This document shows positions 1-8,529 of a stretch of DNA of 64,000 nt, piece by piece. The DNA is taken from positions 62,001 to 126,000 of the forward strand of contig CANRGH010000004.1 in the NCBI GenBank assembly GCA_947630135.1, in the 5' to 3' direction. This DNA comes from an uncultured Monoglobus sp. GTDB lineage: Bacteria > Bacillota > Clostridia > Monoglobales > Monoglobaceae. How positions within the stretch are numbered: the first letter of the stretch is position 1; every line of letters begins with the position of its first letter. Under the pieces are notes generated by a model. The model had not been told where the DNA came from and searched no databases. It worked only from the letters and a program-made list of their open reading frames with translations. Both the position numbers and the translations under genes were made by a program.

Positions 1-1
1 C

Positions 2-796
2 GACCTGCCGGGAATGGCGGATGTGGAGTCCTCGCTGCTGCTTTTCTGCCGCGAGGTCAAAAAGACACACACGGTCGTGCTTTCGGGCGAGTGCGCCGAC
101 GAGATATTCGGCGGCTATCCGTGGTTCACCAACAAGGAAATGCTGGCCGCCGCGGACTTTCCGTGGAGCGGCAATACAAAAATAAAGGCGGAGCTTGTCC
201 GCGATGATTACCTAAAGCTCGATCCCGAGGAATACGTTTATGAGCGCTACAGAAAAACGGTGAGCGAGGCCCCGAAGACGGGCAGCGAGACACCGGGCGA
301 CGCGCGGATCAAAGAGATCACCATGCTGAATTACAAGTGGTTCATGCAGACGCTGCTATCACGCAAGGATCACTCGTCGATGTACAGCGGCCTTGAGGTG
401 CGCGTTCCGTTTTGCGACACCCGGATCCTGCAGTACGCCTACAACATACCGTGGGATATGAAGGGCTACGCGGGCCGCGAAAAGGGCCTGCTGCGCAAAG
501 CCTTCGAGGGCCTGCTGCCCGACGAGATAGTTCTGCGCAAAAAAAGCCCCTATCCCAAGAGCCACAACCCGATCTATACCAAAAACGTGGAAAACAAGAT
601 CGAGAAAATTTTAGACGACGCCAGCGCGCCGATATTCGAGATCGTCAAGCGCGACAAGCTCAAGGAGCTGCTTGACACCAAGGCGGCAATGTTCACCAAG
701 CCGTGGTACGGCCAGCTGATGAATTATCCCCAGATTTTGGCCTATATTTACATGATCAACGAGTGGCTGAAAGCCTACGCGGTCAACATAGTGTGA
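2..796 (+). CDS. asnB: Asparagine synthase, C-terminal part (5' truncated by window edge)
   Basis: The reading frame is open from base 2, so the gene starts before the window; the ATG at 14 offered by the ORF track is internal. The visible 264 residues belong to the ATP-dependent synthetase domain of glutamine-hydrolysing asparagine synthetase, which adenylates aspartate and amidates it with ammonia from an N-terminal glutaminase domain. Diagnostic stretches are LSGECADEIFGGYPWF near the start and LEVRVPFCDTRILQYAY in the middle, followed by LLRKAFEGLLPDEIVLRKKSPYP. The glutaminase domain and PP-loop lie outside the window, so the class (AsnB or an asparagine-synthase-like amidotransferase) is inferred from this half only. 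Repeats, not an operon partner, follow it. Confidence 0.85.
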   Translation, partial: DLPGMADVESSLLLFCREVKKTHTVVLSGECADEIFGGYPWFTNKEMLAAADFPWSGNTKIKAELVRDDYLKLDPEEYVYERYRKTVSEAPKTGSETPGDARIKEITMLNYKWFMQTLLSRKDHSSMYSGLEVRVPFCDTRILQYAYNIPWDMKGYAGREKGLLRKAFEGLLPDEIVLRKKSPYPKSHNPIYTKNVENKIEKILDDASAPIFEIVKRDKLKELLDTKAAMFTKPWYGQLMNYPQILAYIYMINEWLKAYAVNIV

Positions 797-1032
797 TAGG
801 GAATAGGGCCTAGGTACTAGGGCATCACATGGGTGGATAATATCCGCCCGCGTGGGACGTCGAGGGCGAATGTCCGCAATTGTTAATGATTTGTGGCCTT
901 GTTTATCTGTGGAGACGGAATACGATTGTGCCACGAACCCGCTTACGCGGCTCCGGCCGCAGCCGTCCCCTACGAATTTCATCACACCGTAGGGGCGGAT
1001 ATTATCCGCCCGTGCCTATGCAGAAACGTCAT
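797..1032. repeat. Repeat island 1
   Basis: This gap holds no gene. It contains a palindrome GGTGGATAATATCCGCC at 831-850, an approximately 90-110 bp block at about 862-977 (GTTAATGATTTGTGGCC through ACCCGCTTACGCGGCTCC to CCCTACGAA) that recurs at about 22927-23047, 37771-37861 and inverted at about 54813-54910, and a second palindrome TAGGGGCGGATATTATCCGCCCG at 990-1012. Together they look like non-autonomous dispersed elements. Confidence 0.7.
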
Positions 1033-1068
1033 AAAAAGCCGCTCCCGAACAAATCGGGAGCGGCTTTT
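1033..1068 (-). terminator. Intrinsic terminator of the SGNH esterase gene
   Basis: Perfect 11-bp stem GCCGCTCCCGA/TCGGGAGCGGC with a 5-base loop, flanked by A and T runs, lying 8 bases past the stop codon of the minus-strand gene. It could work on both strands. Confidence 0.85.
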
Positions 1069-1076
1069 GCCAATAC

Positions 1077-3953
1077 TTACTTAATTGTATACGGCTCGCA
1101 GAGGGGCGCGACATTGTCGCGGCTATCCCAGATAAAGACCTTGGTCTCGCCGCTTTCGGGCTTCGCGTATTCAAGCGTTTGGCTTCCGCTCTTGTCCGCG
1201 TCGAATATGTTCGCGGCGGTAATCGTGTCATTGTCATAGGTGGCGACAACTATCACCGCGTCGCCGTCGCCCGTCGTGTAGTCGACCTTGACTCCGCCGT
1301 CGGTAAACGCCGCGCTTGTTATCTCGTATGACTTCGGCAGCGGACTCTCGCTCGGCTTGGGCGGATCCGAAGGCAGCGGCTCGTCGCCGACTATGATCTC
1401 AACGCTGCCTAAAGCGTCGTCAAACTCATATATTACGGAATACTCGCCGTCCGCCGCGGCGACAGCCTCGACGGGCTTCGCCGCAACCGTAACCACGCCG
1501 CTTTGCTCCGCGTCAGCAGGCTCCGCGGCGGCTTCCGCTGCAGCGGCAGTCGCGTCCGCATAGGACGGAACTTCTGCCTCGGTCATTGTATGAGTGTTTC
1601 TCTTTCCCGTCAGGCTGTGGCCGAGCCTCGTCAGCTCATCACAGAACCACTGCGATATAAGCTGCGCTCCAAAGTAGTTGATGTGCGTGTCGTCAGTCGT
1701 GCCGGCCGCGTAATACTGCGATTTTGTAAATTCTCCGGCAGCGACATTTAAAAATCTCGAGTCGTGCGCCTTAACATAGTTATATATATCCTTCGCCTTT
1801 TCAACTCCGACCTTGTTGTTGTATCCTACAACCTTGCCGTAAAGATCAACAACCGGCAAACCCAGCTCTTTGCCCAGCTCTTTTGTGGCATTCACATACT
1901 GCTCAAGGCTGCTGTCGCTCGTTCTGCGGCGGCTGATAGAGGTGGTGAGTATCGGATACGCGCCCTTGTCCAAGGCTACATTCACATAGTTGTCGGTCAT
2001 GTTCTTCTTATACGCGCCGTCGGTAAACCTATCGCCCAGCGGGTCGGTATGTTTATCATCTCCGGACTTTGAGTCATTATGTCCAAACTGGATTATAAAA
2101 TAGTCTCCGGGTTTTATACCGTTTTTGATGGTATTGTAGTTGCTTTCCGTAAGAAAATTCAACGAGCTTCTGCCGCTGAGCGCCAGATCTTTAACGGTCA
2201 CGCCCGAGAAATAGTCGCCCAAAACGGCCGCCCAGCCTGTCTGCGGGAAACGGTTGTTGCCGCCGGTCGCAGGATATGTGCAGGCCGTCGAGTCGCCCGC
2301 CACATAAATCGTCGCGCCGTCAGCCACGCTCTGACTGTATTCATAGGTTCCCTGAGGCAGGGCTTCAGTCTTCGCGTTGTCGTTGTACGCGGTCAGCGTG
2401 ATCTTGCTGTCCGCGCCTACCGGCAGCGCCGCCTTGTCAACATAGATTACAGTCTCGTCACCGTTTTGATTTTCGGCTTTGGCACAGCTTTCCTTAACGT
2501 TAAAATCCGCCGTCTTTGTCACCCCGCCCGTCGTTACCGACGCGGTAATCGTCTCGCTGCCCGTCAGATTGGTTATCGAGTTCACAAACACAATATGGCT
2601 GAGATAGCAGCCGTCCGAAAGCGCCATTACCACGTCGCCGTCCGCGTTTGAAACGGCCGCTCTTCTGAACTCGATCGGAACTATCTTAGGAACGACTATC
2701 GTGAACTCTTTTTCGGCTTTCGCCGATCCTCTGGTGATCTCGGCTTTGAGCGTGACTGTGTTGCTCTGTTCAAACGAAGGATTGACCATTCCGTCCGTTC
2801 CAACTATTTCGGGATTGCTGCTCGTCCAAGTTATAGTCGTGTTTCTTCTGCCTTTTACCGGCAGCTCCAGATTTTTCTTGACCGCCGAGGTGTCGCCCAG
2901 AGTCAGCGCATCAGCCGCAGCCTTTACGGCGCCCTCGTCGTCGGTGTCCGCGGGAACAATAATCTCAAAAGATTTTGTGAGCCTTAAATTGGGATAATCC
3001 TGATAAGTAAACACCGCGGTGAACGTGACCTGCGTGTCCACAGCCTTGGCGTTGACCTCGCCAGATATGCTGATAACCTCCTCATTTGAAGACTCCCAAC
3101 TAACGTCCGCGTAGCCTATCGAGGTCTGCCAGCCGTCAAACGGCGCGAGATCATCATACACCTCTTTTTCCGAGGTGTTCACGCCCTTTATCTCGTCAAA
3201 AGGCACCGCGTCGACTTCTTTTTGTATGTCCTTGCTCACAAAGTCAACATACACGGTCACGTCCTTGTCGGGCATAGTGAATGTGCTCTGCGTAAAGTCT
3301 TTGTTTTTGGAAAGCTCCACGTCCAAAGGGTCAAGGTGAACATTGCCTAAAAATCCCTTTTCATTGGGTTCGGCCTTGACCGTCACGGTCTCTCCTGTCT
3401 TAGCCGGCTTTGACACGATCTCTTTGAATGTCAAGCCGAATATATTCGGCTTTGTGCCGCCAAACCAGAAAAAGTATGTGCCCGGCATGACCTTAAATTT
3501 CACGATTATATCCGCCGCGTTTGCCGTGTCGTTTGTGTAATCGACAAGCGGGTTGCCAAAGTCCGCCGCGCTTGCGGCTTTTATATTTTTTGTGGCGCCA
3601 AGATTAAGCGCGACTCCGATCTCGCCCGCGCGCTCGGTTTCAATTTTATACGCCGCGCCTTCCATCGAAAAAGTCCCGTCGTCATTCTTTGTTACCTTAC
3701 CGTTGTGAGACGCCTGAAATCCGCCGGTGAACGTTATACCGTCAATACTCGCCCCTTTTTTTGTTCCGTTATCCTCTGCGGCGGTTATGGTTATGCCGTC
3801 AAAAGCCTTAACGGTCGCGTTGGCCTTAAGGCCGCCGCTCGGCGCCTGCCATATTTCCTCACCCGCGGCGGATACGGGAAACGCCGCGAATATTGTAAAA
3901 ACCATCATAAGCGCCAAACACGCGCACACAACCTGTCCCAATTTTTTCTTCAT
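1077..3953 (-). CDS. Secreted SGNH/GDSL esterase with Ig-like domains (rhamnogalacturonan acetylesterase-like)
   Basis: A 958-aa exported protein. Residues 1-29 form a signal peptide (KK, hydrophobic core, AAFPVSAAG). About 35-180 is a beta-rich module ending MPGTYFFWFGGTKPNIFGLTF, resembling the carbohydrate-binding-like front of the PL9 lyase at 61 kb. About 245-425 holds Ig-like repeats (ITWTSSNPEIVGTDGMVNP). The SGNH catalytic domain starts near 549: IYVAGDSTACTY carries the nucleophile Ser, FGHNDSK is the block III motif, and DDTHINYFGAQL supplies the Asp-x-x-His pair. This set is characteristic of family CE12 rhamnogalacturonan acetylesterases, which remove acetyl groups from pectin. 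The tail (about 855-958), after a Pro/Ser linker, resembles the lyase tail. Start: ATG with AAAGGAG upstream. It is monocistronic, with its own promoter and terminator. Confidence 0.85.
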   Translation of the reverse strand: MKKKLGQVVCACLALMMVFTIFAAFPVSAAGEEIWQAPSGGLKANATVKAFDGITITAAEDNGTKKGASIDGITFTGGFQASHNGKVTKNDDGTFSMEGAAYKIETERAGEIGVALNLGATKNIKAASAADFGNPLVDYTNDTANAADIIVKFKVMPGTYFFWFGGTKPNIFGLTFKEIVSKPAKTGETVTVKAEPNEKGFLGNVHLDPLDVELSKNKDFTQSTFTMPDKDVTVYVDFVSKDIQKEVDAVPFDEIKGVNTSEKEVYDDLAPFDGWQTSIGYADVSWESSNEEVISISGEVNAKAVDTQVTFTAVFTYQDYPNLRLTKSFEIIVPADTDDEGAVKAAADALTLGDTSAVKKNLELPVKGRRNTTITWTSSNPEIVGTDGMVNPSFEQSNTVTLKAEITRGSAKAEKEFTIVVPKIVPIEFRRAAVSNADGDVVMALSDGCYLSHIVFVNSITNLTGSETITASVTTGGVTKTADFNVKESCAKAENQNGDETVIYVDKAALPVGADSKITLTAYNDNAKTEALPQGTYEYSQSVADGATIYVAGDSTACTYPATGGNNRFPQTGWAAVLGDYFSGVTVKDLALSGRSSLNFLTESNYNTIKNGIKPGDYFIIQFGHNDSKSGDDKHTDPLGDRFTDGAYKKNMTDNYVNVALDKGAYPILTTSISRRRTSDSSLEQYVNATKELGKELGLPVVDLYGKVVGYNNKVGVEKAKDIYNYVKAHDSRFLNVAAGEFTKSQYYAAGTTDDTHINYFGAQLISQWFCDELTRLGHSLTGKRNTHTMTEAEVPSYADATAAAAEAAAEPADAEQSGVVTVAAKPVEAVAAADGEYSVIYEFDDALGSVEIIVGDEPLPSDPPKPSESPLPKSYEITSAAFTDGGVKVDYTTGDGDAVIVVATYDNDTITAANIFDADKSGSQTLEYAKPESGETKVFIWDSRDNVAPLCEPYTIK

Positions 3954-4012
3954 AATATAACACTCTCCTTTTATTTTTTCGCGCTCCGCGCATTTTTACA
4001 CCATATATTGAT

Positions 4013-4041
4013 ATTATACCACATCAGCTAAAAAAAGTAAA
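4013..4041 (-). promoter_or_regulatory. Sigma-A promoter of the SGNH esterase gene
   Basis: On the minus strand, TTTACT, 17 bases, TATAAT. The -10 box is perfect and the -35 box is weak. It lies about 60 bases upstream of the ATG. Confidence 0.6.
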
Positions 4042-4061
4042 TAAAAACTTTTCGGCAAAAG

Positions 4062-4086
4062 AAAAAACCGCCCGCGGGCGGTTTTT
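4062..4086 (-). terminator. Intrinsic terminator after the family 2 glycosyltransferase gene
   Basis: AAAAAACCGCCCGCGGGCGGTTTTT is a palindromic GC stem with A and T runs on both sides. It sits 10 bases past the glycosyltransferase stop codon and separates that gene from the SGNH promoter. Confidence 0.85.
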
Positions 4087-4096
4087 GAATTTCGAT

Positions 4097-5353
4097 TTAT
4101 ACAGTTTCGCTCTTGACCTCGTCAAGCGTCTTGACAACGCTGTGCTTGATCGGCTTCCACTCGACCTTCTTAAACAGCGCCGCAATAGCGATAGGAACAT
4201 ATGTGAACTGGAATATAGGGAACAGGAAGAGATACATTATCTTCTTGTACCACACGCACTTCACGTTGTGCCATTCGGTGATCATGGTCATTGCGCCGAG
4301 AATGAAGAACAAGCCGTAGAAGTTCACAAGAGTCTGGACCAGCGCCTGAACCAGAGCCGGGGCTTCCGGAGCGCCTGCGGCCATGGCGACCGGGATCGCG
4401 ACGGCGTTTATGATAACGCTGAGCAGCGTCATCAGCATTGCGGGCATGACTGTCATCAAAAGGTCAAAGCACGAGAAGCTTCCCTTGAATATGCCGCGGA
4501 ACAGCTTCGCGCCGTAATGAGCGAATACCTGATAGAAGCCCTTCGCCCAGCGCAGCCTCTGAGTGTATGACTGCTTAAAAGTGGTGGGCTGCTCGTCATA
4601 GAGCATAGCCTTCGCGGCATAGCCGATCTTCACACCCTTTGTAACGGAGTCGCATGTGAACTCGATATCCTCGGTCAGCAGATGGTGGATCCAGCCGCCG
4701 TTTTCCTCGATAATTTTCGAGCTTACCAGAAATCCGGTTCCGGAAACGGCGCAGCTTGTTCCGAGCTGCATTCTCGAGTTGTTAAGGTATCTGGCCTCGC
4801 GCAGGAACCAAATCGAATATCCCGCCGAAATCCAGTTGTCGTCAAAGTTCTTGGAGTTTCTGTAACTGGTCAGGCAGTCGTAGCCGTTGTCGAACACCTT
4901 GTTCATTTCCTTGACATAGTTCTTGTCAAGCACGTTGTCGGCGTCGAAGATCATATAGCCCTCATAGCCCGCGTCAGCGTGATCCTTCTTGATTATCTTG
5001 AACAGCCAGTCGAGCGCGTAGCCCTTGCCCACCTGCGTCTTGTTAAATCTCTCATAAACGATCGCTCCGGCGTCTCTCGCGACCTGCGCGGTGTCGTCGT
5101 CGCAGTTGTCGGCGATAACAAACACGTCGAGCTTATCCTTCGGATAATTCTGAGACTTTATACTGGCGATAAGATTGCCGATAACATCCCTCTCGTTCCT
5201 CGCCGAAATAACAGCCGCGAATTTGTGCTGAGTTTTCGCCGTGAACTTCTGTTCACCCTTAAACAGGCCGACGAACAGATAAAAGAACTGGTACGCGTAA
5301 CACATGGTGAACAAAATCGAGATCACCGCGTTAAAAATAATAATCGCTTCCAT
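4097..5353 (-). CDS. Membrane-bound processive glycosyltransferase, family GT2
   Basis: A 418-aa protein with one N-terminal membrane segment (about 1-25), a cytosolic GT-A domain and two or three membrane segments near the C-terminus (MLMTLLSVIINAVAIPVAMA, FYGLFFILGAMTMI). Family GT2 signatures are present in order: FVIADNCDDDT, the DxD-like MIFDADNVLD, LLTEDIEFT (catalytic-base region) and QRLRWAKGF, the Q-x-x-R-W motif of processive beta-glycosyltransferases such as cellulose, hyaluronan and poly-N-acetylglucosamine synthases. It probably extends an exported polysaccharide; the sugar donor cannot be told from sequence. ATG with AAAAAGGAG upstream. It stands alone, downstream of a leader hairpin and upstream of a terminator. 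Confidence 0.8.
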   Translation of the reverse strand: MEAIIIFNAVISILFTMCYAYQFFYLFVGLFKGEQKFTAKTQHKFAAVISARNERDVIGNLIASIKSQNYPKDKLDVFVIADNCDDDTAQVARDAGAIVYERFNKTQVGKGYALDWLFKIIKKDHADAGYEGYMIFDADNVLDKNYVKEMNKVFDNGYDCLTSYRNSKNFDDNWISAGYSIWFLREARYLNNSRMQLGTSCAVSGTGFLVSSKIIEENGGWIHHLLTEDIEFTCDSVTKGVKIGYAAKAMLYDEQPTTFKQSYTQRLRWAKGFYQVFAHYGAKLFRGIFKGSFSCFDLLMTVMPAMLMTLLSVIINAVAIPVAMAAGAPEAPALVQALVQTLVNFYGLFFILGAMTMITEWHNVKCVWYKKIMYLFLFPIFQFTYVPIAIAALFKKVEWKPIKHSVVKTLDEVKSETV

Positions 5354-5368
5354 AAAATCTCCTTTTTA

Positions 5369-5395
5369 TTTTCCGAAACCGCAGTTTTCGGAAAA
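5369..5395 (-). promoter_or_regulatory. 10-bp hairpin directly upstream of the GT2 ribosome binding site
   Basis: TTTTCCGAAA and TTTCGGAAAA form a perfect 10-bp stem with a 7-base loop about 6 bases before AAAAAGGAG. There is no U run, so it is not a terminator. It may stabilise the 5' end or influence translation. Confidence 0.45.
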
Positions 5396-5544
5396 TCTCG
5401 AATGCCGAAGCAAATTTAATTTTTTCTAAATACTGTTATAGTATCAATTTATTAAAAATTTATAAACAAAATATGAACATTTTGTAAACGGAGTGTTATT
5501 TTACCATTACAGCCAATTTGATGAAATATTAGTCAAAATTTTGT
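5396..5544. other. AT-rich leader and promoter region of the GT2 gene
   Basis: No gene is visible. A possible minus-strand promoter is TTTACA, 18 bases, TATAAA, and a short CAAAAT/ATTTTG inverted repeat lies beside it. I see no terminator for the aro operon, whose last gene (aroE) ends at 5545. Confidence 0.35.
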
Positions 5545-6417
5545 CTAAATTGTATAATCTCCGCTTGTAAGTTTTGTGTATAATCCACTAATATCGAGCT
5601 TTTTATCAAGATATATCTCGTCTGCCAATATCGCCTGGCCGATGAGCATGCCGAGCCCGTTTATTATTTTATGCCCGCGCTTTTCGGCATATGCAAGAAA
5701 TTTTGTTTTCGGCGGGCTGTATATCAGATCGATCACCGCCGCGCGCGGATCAAGGCGGTCAATAAACGACAGATTTTCATAATCCGCTCCCACTCCGCTC
5801 ATGCCCAAAGGGGTGGCGTTTATCAGCACATCACACTCGGACGCGTATTTCGCGGCCTCGCCCGTCTCGCCCCAGGAAAGCTTGGTGCCGCCTTTCGCCG
5901 TTCCGCTCTTTTGAAGGCCGCGGATCTTTTCGCAGACCGCCTCCGCCTTTTCGGGGGTGCGGTTGAGGAGCGTTATTTTGCCCGCTCCCATATCGGAAAG
6001 CTTTAGGGCCAGCGTGGACACCACGCCGCCCGCTCCGAGAATGACGATGCTTTTGCCCGAAATGTCTACTCCGTTTTGCTCAAGCGACAGCACAAAGCCG
6101 CGCGCATCGGTGTTATAGCCGTAAAGCTCGCCGTCTTTTATGCTGACCGTGTTGACCGCGCCGAACAATTCGGCATCCTTGTCGATCTCCTTCAAAAACG
6201 GAATAATATCGACCTTGTGGGGCATGGTCAGATTAAAGCCGCGGACACCGCTTTTCACGGCGTTTTCCACATATTCCGAAAGCCCGCCCTTTTTCACAAG
6301 CACGCGGCTGTAGTCATTATCAACGCCGAGAGCGCCGAGCACCAGCCCGTGAACAACGGGCGACTTGCTGTGCTCGATCGGGTCACCTATCACGTTGAGT
6401 ATCAGCTTCTCACTCAT
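5545..6417 (-). CDS. aroE: Shikimate dehydrogenase
   Basis: A 290-aa cytosolic enzyme that reduces 3-dehydroshikimate to shikimate with NADPH. The substrate side has NVIGDPIEHSKSPVVHG and GFNLTMPHK, containing the catalytic Lys. The nucleotide fold has VILGAGGVVSTLALKL, and the binding domain continues with LINATPLGMSG and NGLGMLIGQA. The length is normal. Its ATG overlaps the end of aroQ by 8 bases, so the two are translationally coupled. It is the last gene of the aro operon. Confidence 0.95.
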   Translation of the reverse strand: MSEKLILNVIGDPIEHSKSPVVHGLVLGALGVDNDYSRVLVKKGGLSEYVENAVKSGVRGFNLTMPHKVDIIPFLKEIDKDAELFGAVNTVSIKDGELYGYNTDARGFVLSLEQNGVDISGKSIVILGAGGVVSTLALKLSDMGAGKITLLNRTPEKAEAVCEKIRGLQKSGTAKGGTKLSWGETGEAAKYASECDVLINATPLGMSGVGADYENLSFIDRLDPRAAVIDLIYSPPKTKFLAYAEKRGHKIINGLGMLIGQAILADEIYLDKKLDISGLYTKLTSGDYTI

Positions 6418-6850
6418 CCGCCTTCACCTCGTTTAAAAGATAGTCGATCGCGAGCAGATAACCGCGAAGGCCCAGCCCGCATATCTGACCGACGCAGCCC
6501 GCGGCCGTCACCGATCTGCGGCGGAACTCCTCGCGCTTGTGAATGTTGCTGATGTGCACCTCGACCGCGGGCAGATCAACCGACTTGAGCGCGTCCAAAA
6601 TCGCGTAGCTGTAATGGGTGTATGCGCCCGGGTTTATCACAATTCCGTCGCAGCTTGTCAGCGCGTGGTGGATAAAGTCGATTATCTCGCCCTCGCCGTT
6701 GCTCTGGAGCACGATCGCCTCGGCTCCGCGCTCCGCGGCGTAGTCCTCGATCATCTTCTCAAGCTGCTGATAGCCGGTATTCCCGTAAATATCCGGCTCG
6801 CGGACCCCGAGCATATTAATATTCGGGCCGTTAATTACCATTATTTTCAT
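6410..6850 (-). CDS. aroQ: 3-dehydroquinate dehydratase, type II
   Basis: A 146-aa enzyme converting 3-dehydroquinate to 3-dehydroshikimate. Type II markers are INGPNINMLGVREPDIYG at the start, QSNGEGEIIDFIH, INPGAYTHYSYAILDAL with the catalytic loop residues, and VEVHISNIHKREEFRRRS carrying the catalytic His. The first ATG is supported by AAAGGAGTAACGG upstream. It lies between aroK and aroE in the operon. Confidence 0.95.
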   Translation of the reverse strand: MKIMVINGPNINMLGVREPDIYGNTGYQQLEKMIEDYAAERGAEAIVLQSNGEGEIIDFIHHALTSCDGIVINPGAYTHYSYAILDALKSVDLPAVEVHISNIHKREEFRRRSVTAAGCVGQICGLGLRGYLLAIDYLLNEVKADE

Positions 6851-6865
6851 AATCCGTTACTCCTT

Positions 6866-7363
6866 TTAAATATTGTTTTTGATTAATCTTAATATCTCGC
6901 CGAGGGCGGAGGCGAAAGCGCCGTCGTTTATAACAAGGGCGTTCGCGGCTTTTCTGTACTTATCGTACCGCTCGCGATAAAGGGTTTTGAGCCGCTCCGC
7001 GTTGTCCTTGAGCAGCGGTCTGCCGGAGGTGTCAATATCCCCGGCAATAAGCTCAAGCGGACGGTCGATAAAAATAGCAAGCGCGCCCGACTTTTGCATT
7101 ATCCCGATATTTTCATCCCGCACGACTATGCCGCCGCCGGTTGAGATCACGCGGTTGTCCGCTTTGAGGCAGTCACGCAGCACCCCGGTCTCGATATTCC
7201 GGAACGCGTCCTCGCCGCGGCCCGCGAAAATCTCGGGTATCGGCCCCTCGCGCCGCTCGATCTCGGCGTCGGTGTCGATAAACTCAAGGCCTAAATTTTC
7301 CGCCGCGGCCCTGCCGAAAGCCGACTTGCCGCAGCCCGGCATTCCGATAAGCAAAACGTTCAT
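6866..7363 (-). CDS. aroK: Shikimate kinase
   Basis: A 165-aa P-loop kinase that phosphorylates shikimate at O3. The Walker A loop is GMPGCGKSAFG, followed by FIDTDAEIERREG (the D-x-D shikimate and Mg site), the ISTGGGIVVRDEN shikimate-binding loop, and a lid with GRPLL. GCTTAAGGAGTAGGAAT precedes the ATG, and pheA ends 4 bases before it. Confidence 0.95.
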   Translation of the reverse strand: MNVLLIGMPGCGKSAFGRAAAENLGLEFIDTDAEIERREGPIPEIFAGRGEDAFRNIETGVLRDCLKADNRVISTGGGIVVRDENIGIMQKSGALAIFIDRPLELIAGDIDTSGRPLLKDNAERLKTLYRERYDKYRKAANALVINDGAFASALGEILRLIKNNI

Positions 7364-7367
7364 ATTC

Positions 7368-8516
7368 CTACTCCTTAAGCTTATAATTTCCGAGCAGCTT
7401 AAACTCGCCCGTGCCCTCGATAACGTTGTTTGTCACGCGGCGCACCCGCTCGTCAAGCAGGTTTCCGCTGTAATCTACAAAAAACATATACTCAAAATTG
7501 CGGTCATAGAGCGGCCGCGACTCAAGCTTCAGAAGGTTCAGATTGCCCCTCGCGAAGCAGGCGAGAATTCTGTGCAGCTCGCCGCTTTTGTGCGGCAGTG
7601 TGAATGCCGCGCTTATCTTGTCACTTTTCTCGTTAAGCTCCAGATTTTTCGATACGATTATAAACCTTGTGGTGTTTTTAGCGCTGTTGTTGATATCGGC
7701 CGCCAGAACCTCAAGGCCGTAGATCTCGGCGTTCTGCCGTCCCGCTATGGCGGCCTTTGTTATGTCTTTGTCATCCGCCACCTTCTGCGCGCTCTGCGAG
7801 GTGCTGTAATACTCCTTAAGCTCCACCTCGCCGAGCGTCTTTAAAAACTCACGGCTCTGCATTATTCCCTGCTCGTGGGAATATACCGTCTTTATGTCCG
7901 AAAGCCTCGCTCCGGGAACTCCGAGCAGGCAGTGGCGTATGGGCACGTCAACCTCGCCGGTGATAAAATATCCGTATTTTGCCAAAAGGTCGATCACGTC
8001 GGCTATCGTGCCGGTATATGAATTCTCAATCGGCAGCACCGCGTAATCCGCATTGCCTTTTTCAAGCTCCGCGAAGGCGTCGTCAAAGGCGGCCACGTTA
8101 TAGCGGTCCGAGTCGTTGCCGAAGTATTTTATGGCCGCCTGCTCGGTATACGAGCCCTCAGCGCCGTAAAACACGACCCGCGGATCGCTCACCGCGGGCT
8201 TGGGGTCAAGCATATCCTCGACCAGCGCACGGTTAAAACCGACCAGCTCCTTTGTCTGCCTCTCGCGGCTGATCGACATGATCGCCGCGTAAAATTCATA
8301 AACCTCGTTCTGTTTTTTCTTGTCCTCGACCAGAGCCATTTTGCTCTCGAGCACCTGCTTTTCACGCTCGGAGTCGAGCACGGGCTTTCCGACGCTGCGC
8401 TTGTAGTCGGCGACTCCGCTGCTCAGCTCCATGCGCCGCAGAAACAGCGGCAGCAGCTCTTTGTCAATTCTGTCGATCTCCGCCCGAAGCTCGTCGAGCT
8501 TATTCTTGTTTTTCAT
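7368..8516 (-). CDS. pheA: Bifunctional chorismate mutase / prephenate dehydratase (P-protein)
   Basis: A 382-aa enzyme taking chorismate through prephenate to phenylpyruvate. Residues about 1-90 are an AroQ-type helical mutase (LDELRAEIDRIDKELLPLFLRRM). About 110-290 is prephenate dehydratase (FYGAEGSYTEQAAIKYFG, LPIENSYTGTIADVIDLL, NTTRFIIVSK with the TRF motif). About 295-375 is an ACT domain (HKSGELHRILACFARGNLN), which in this family binds phenylalanine for feedback inhibition. The ribosome binding site is weak (GGATGTG), 13 bases after aroC, so the gene may depend on coupling. Confidence 0.93.
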   Translation of the reverse strand: MKNKNKLDELRAEIDRIDKELLPLFLRRMELSSGVADYKRSVGKPVLDSEREKQVLESKMALVEDKKKQNEVYEFYAAIMSISRERQTKELVGFNRALVEDMLDPKPAVSDPRVVFYGAEGSYTEQAAIKYFGNDSDRYNVAAFDDAFAELEKGNADYAVLPIENSYTGTIADVIDLLAKYGYFITGEVDVPIRHCLLGVPGARLSDIKTVYSHEQGIMQSREFLKTLGEVELKEYYSTSQSAQKVADDKDITKAAIAGRQNAEIYGLEVLAADINNSAKNTTRFIIVSKNLELNEKSDKISAAFTLPHKSGELHRILACFARGNLNLLKLESRPLYDRNFEYMFFVDYSGNLLDERVRRVTNNVIEGTGEFKLLGNYKLKE

Positions 8517-8529
8517 TTTATTTCACATC

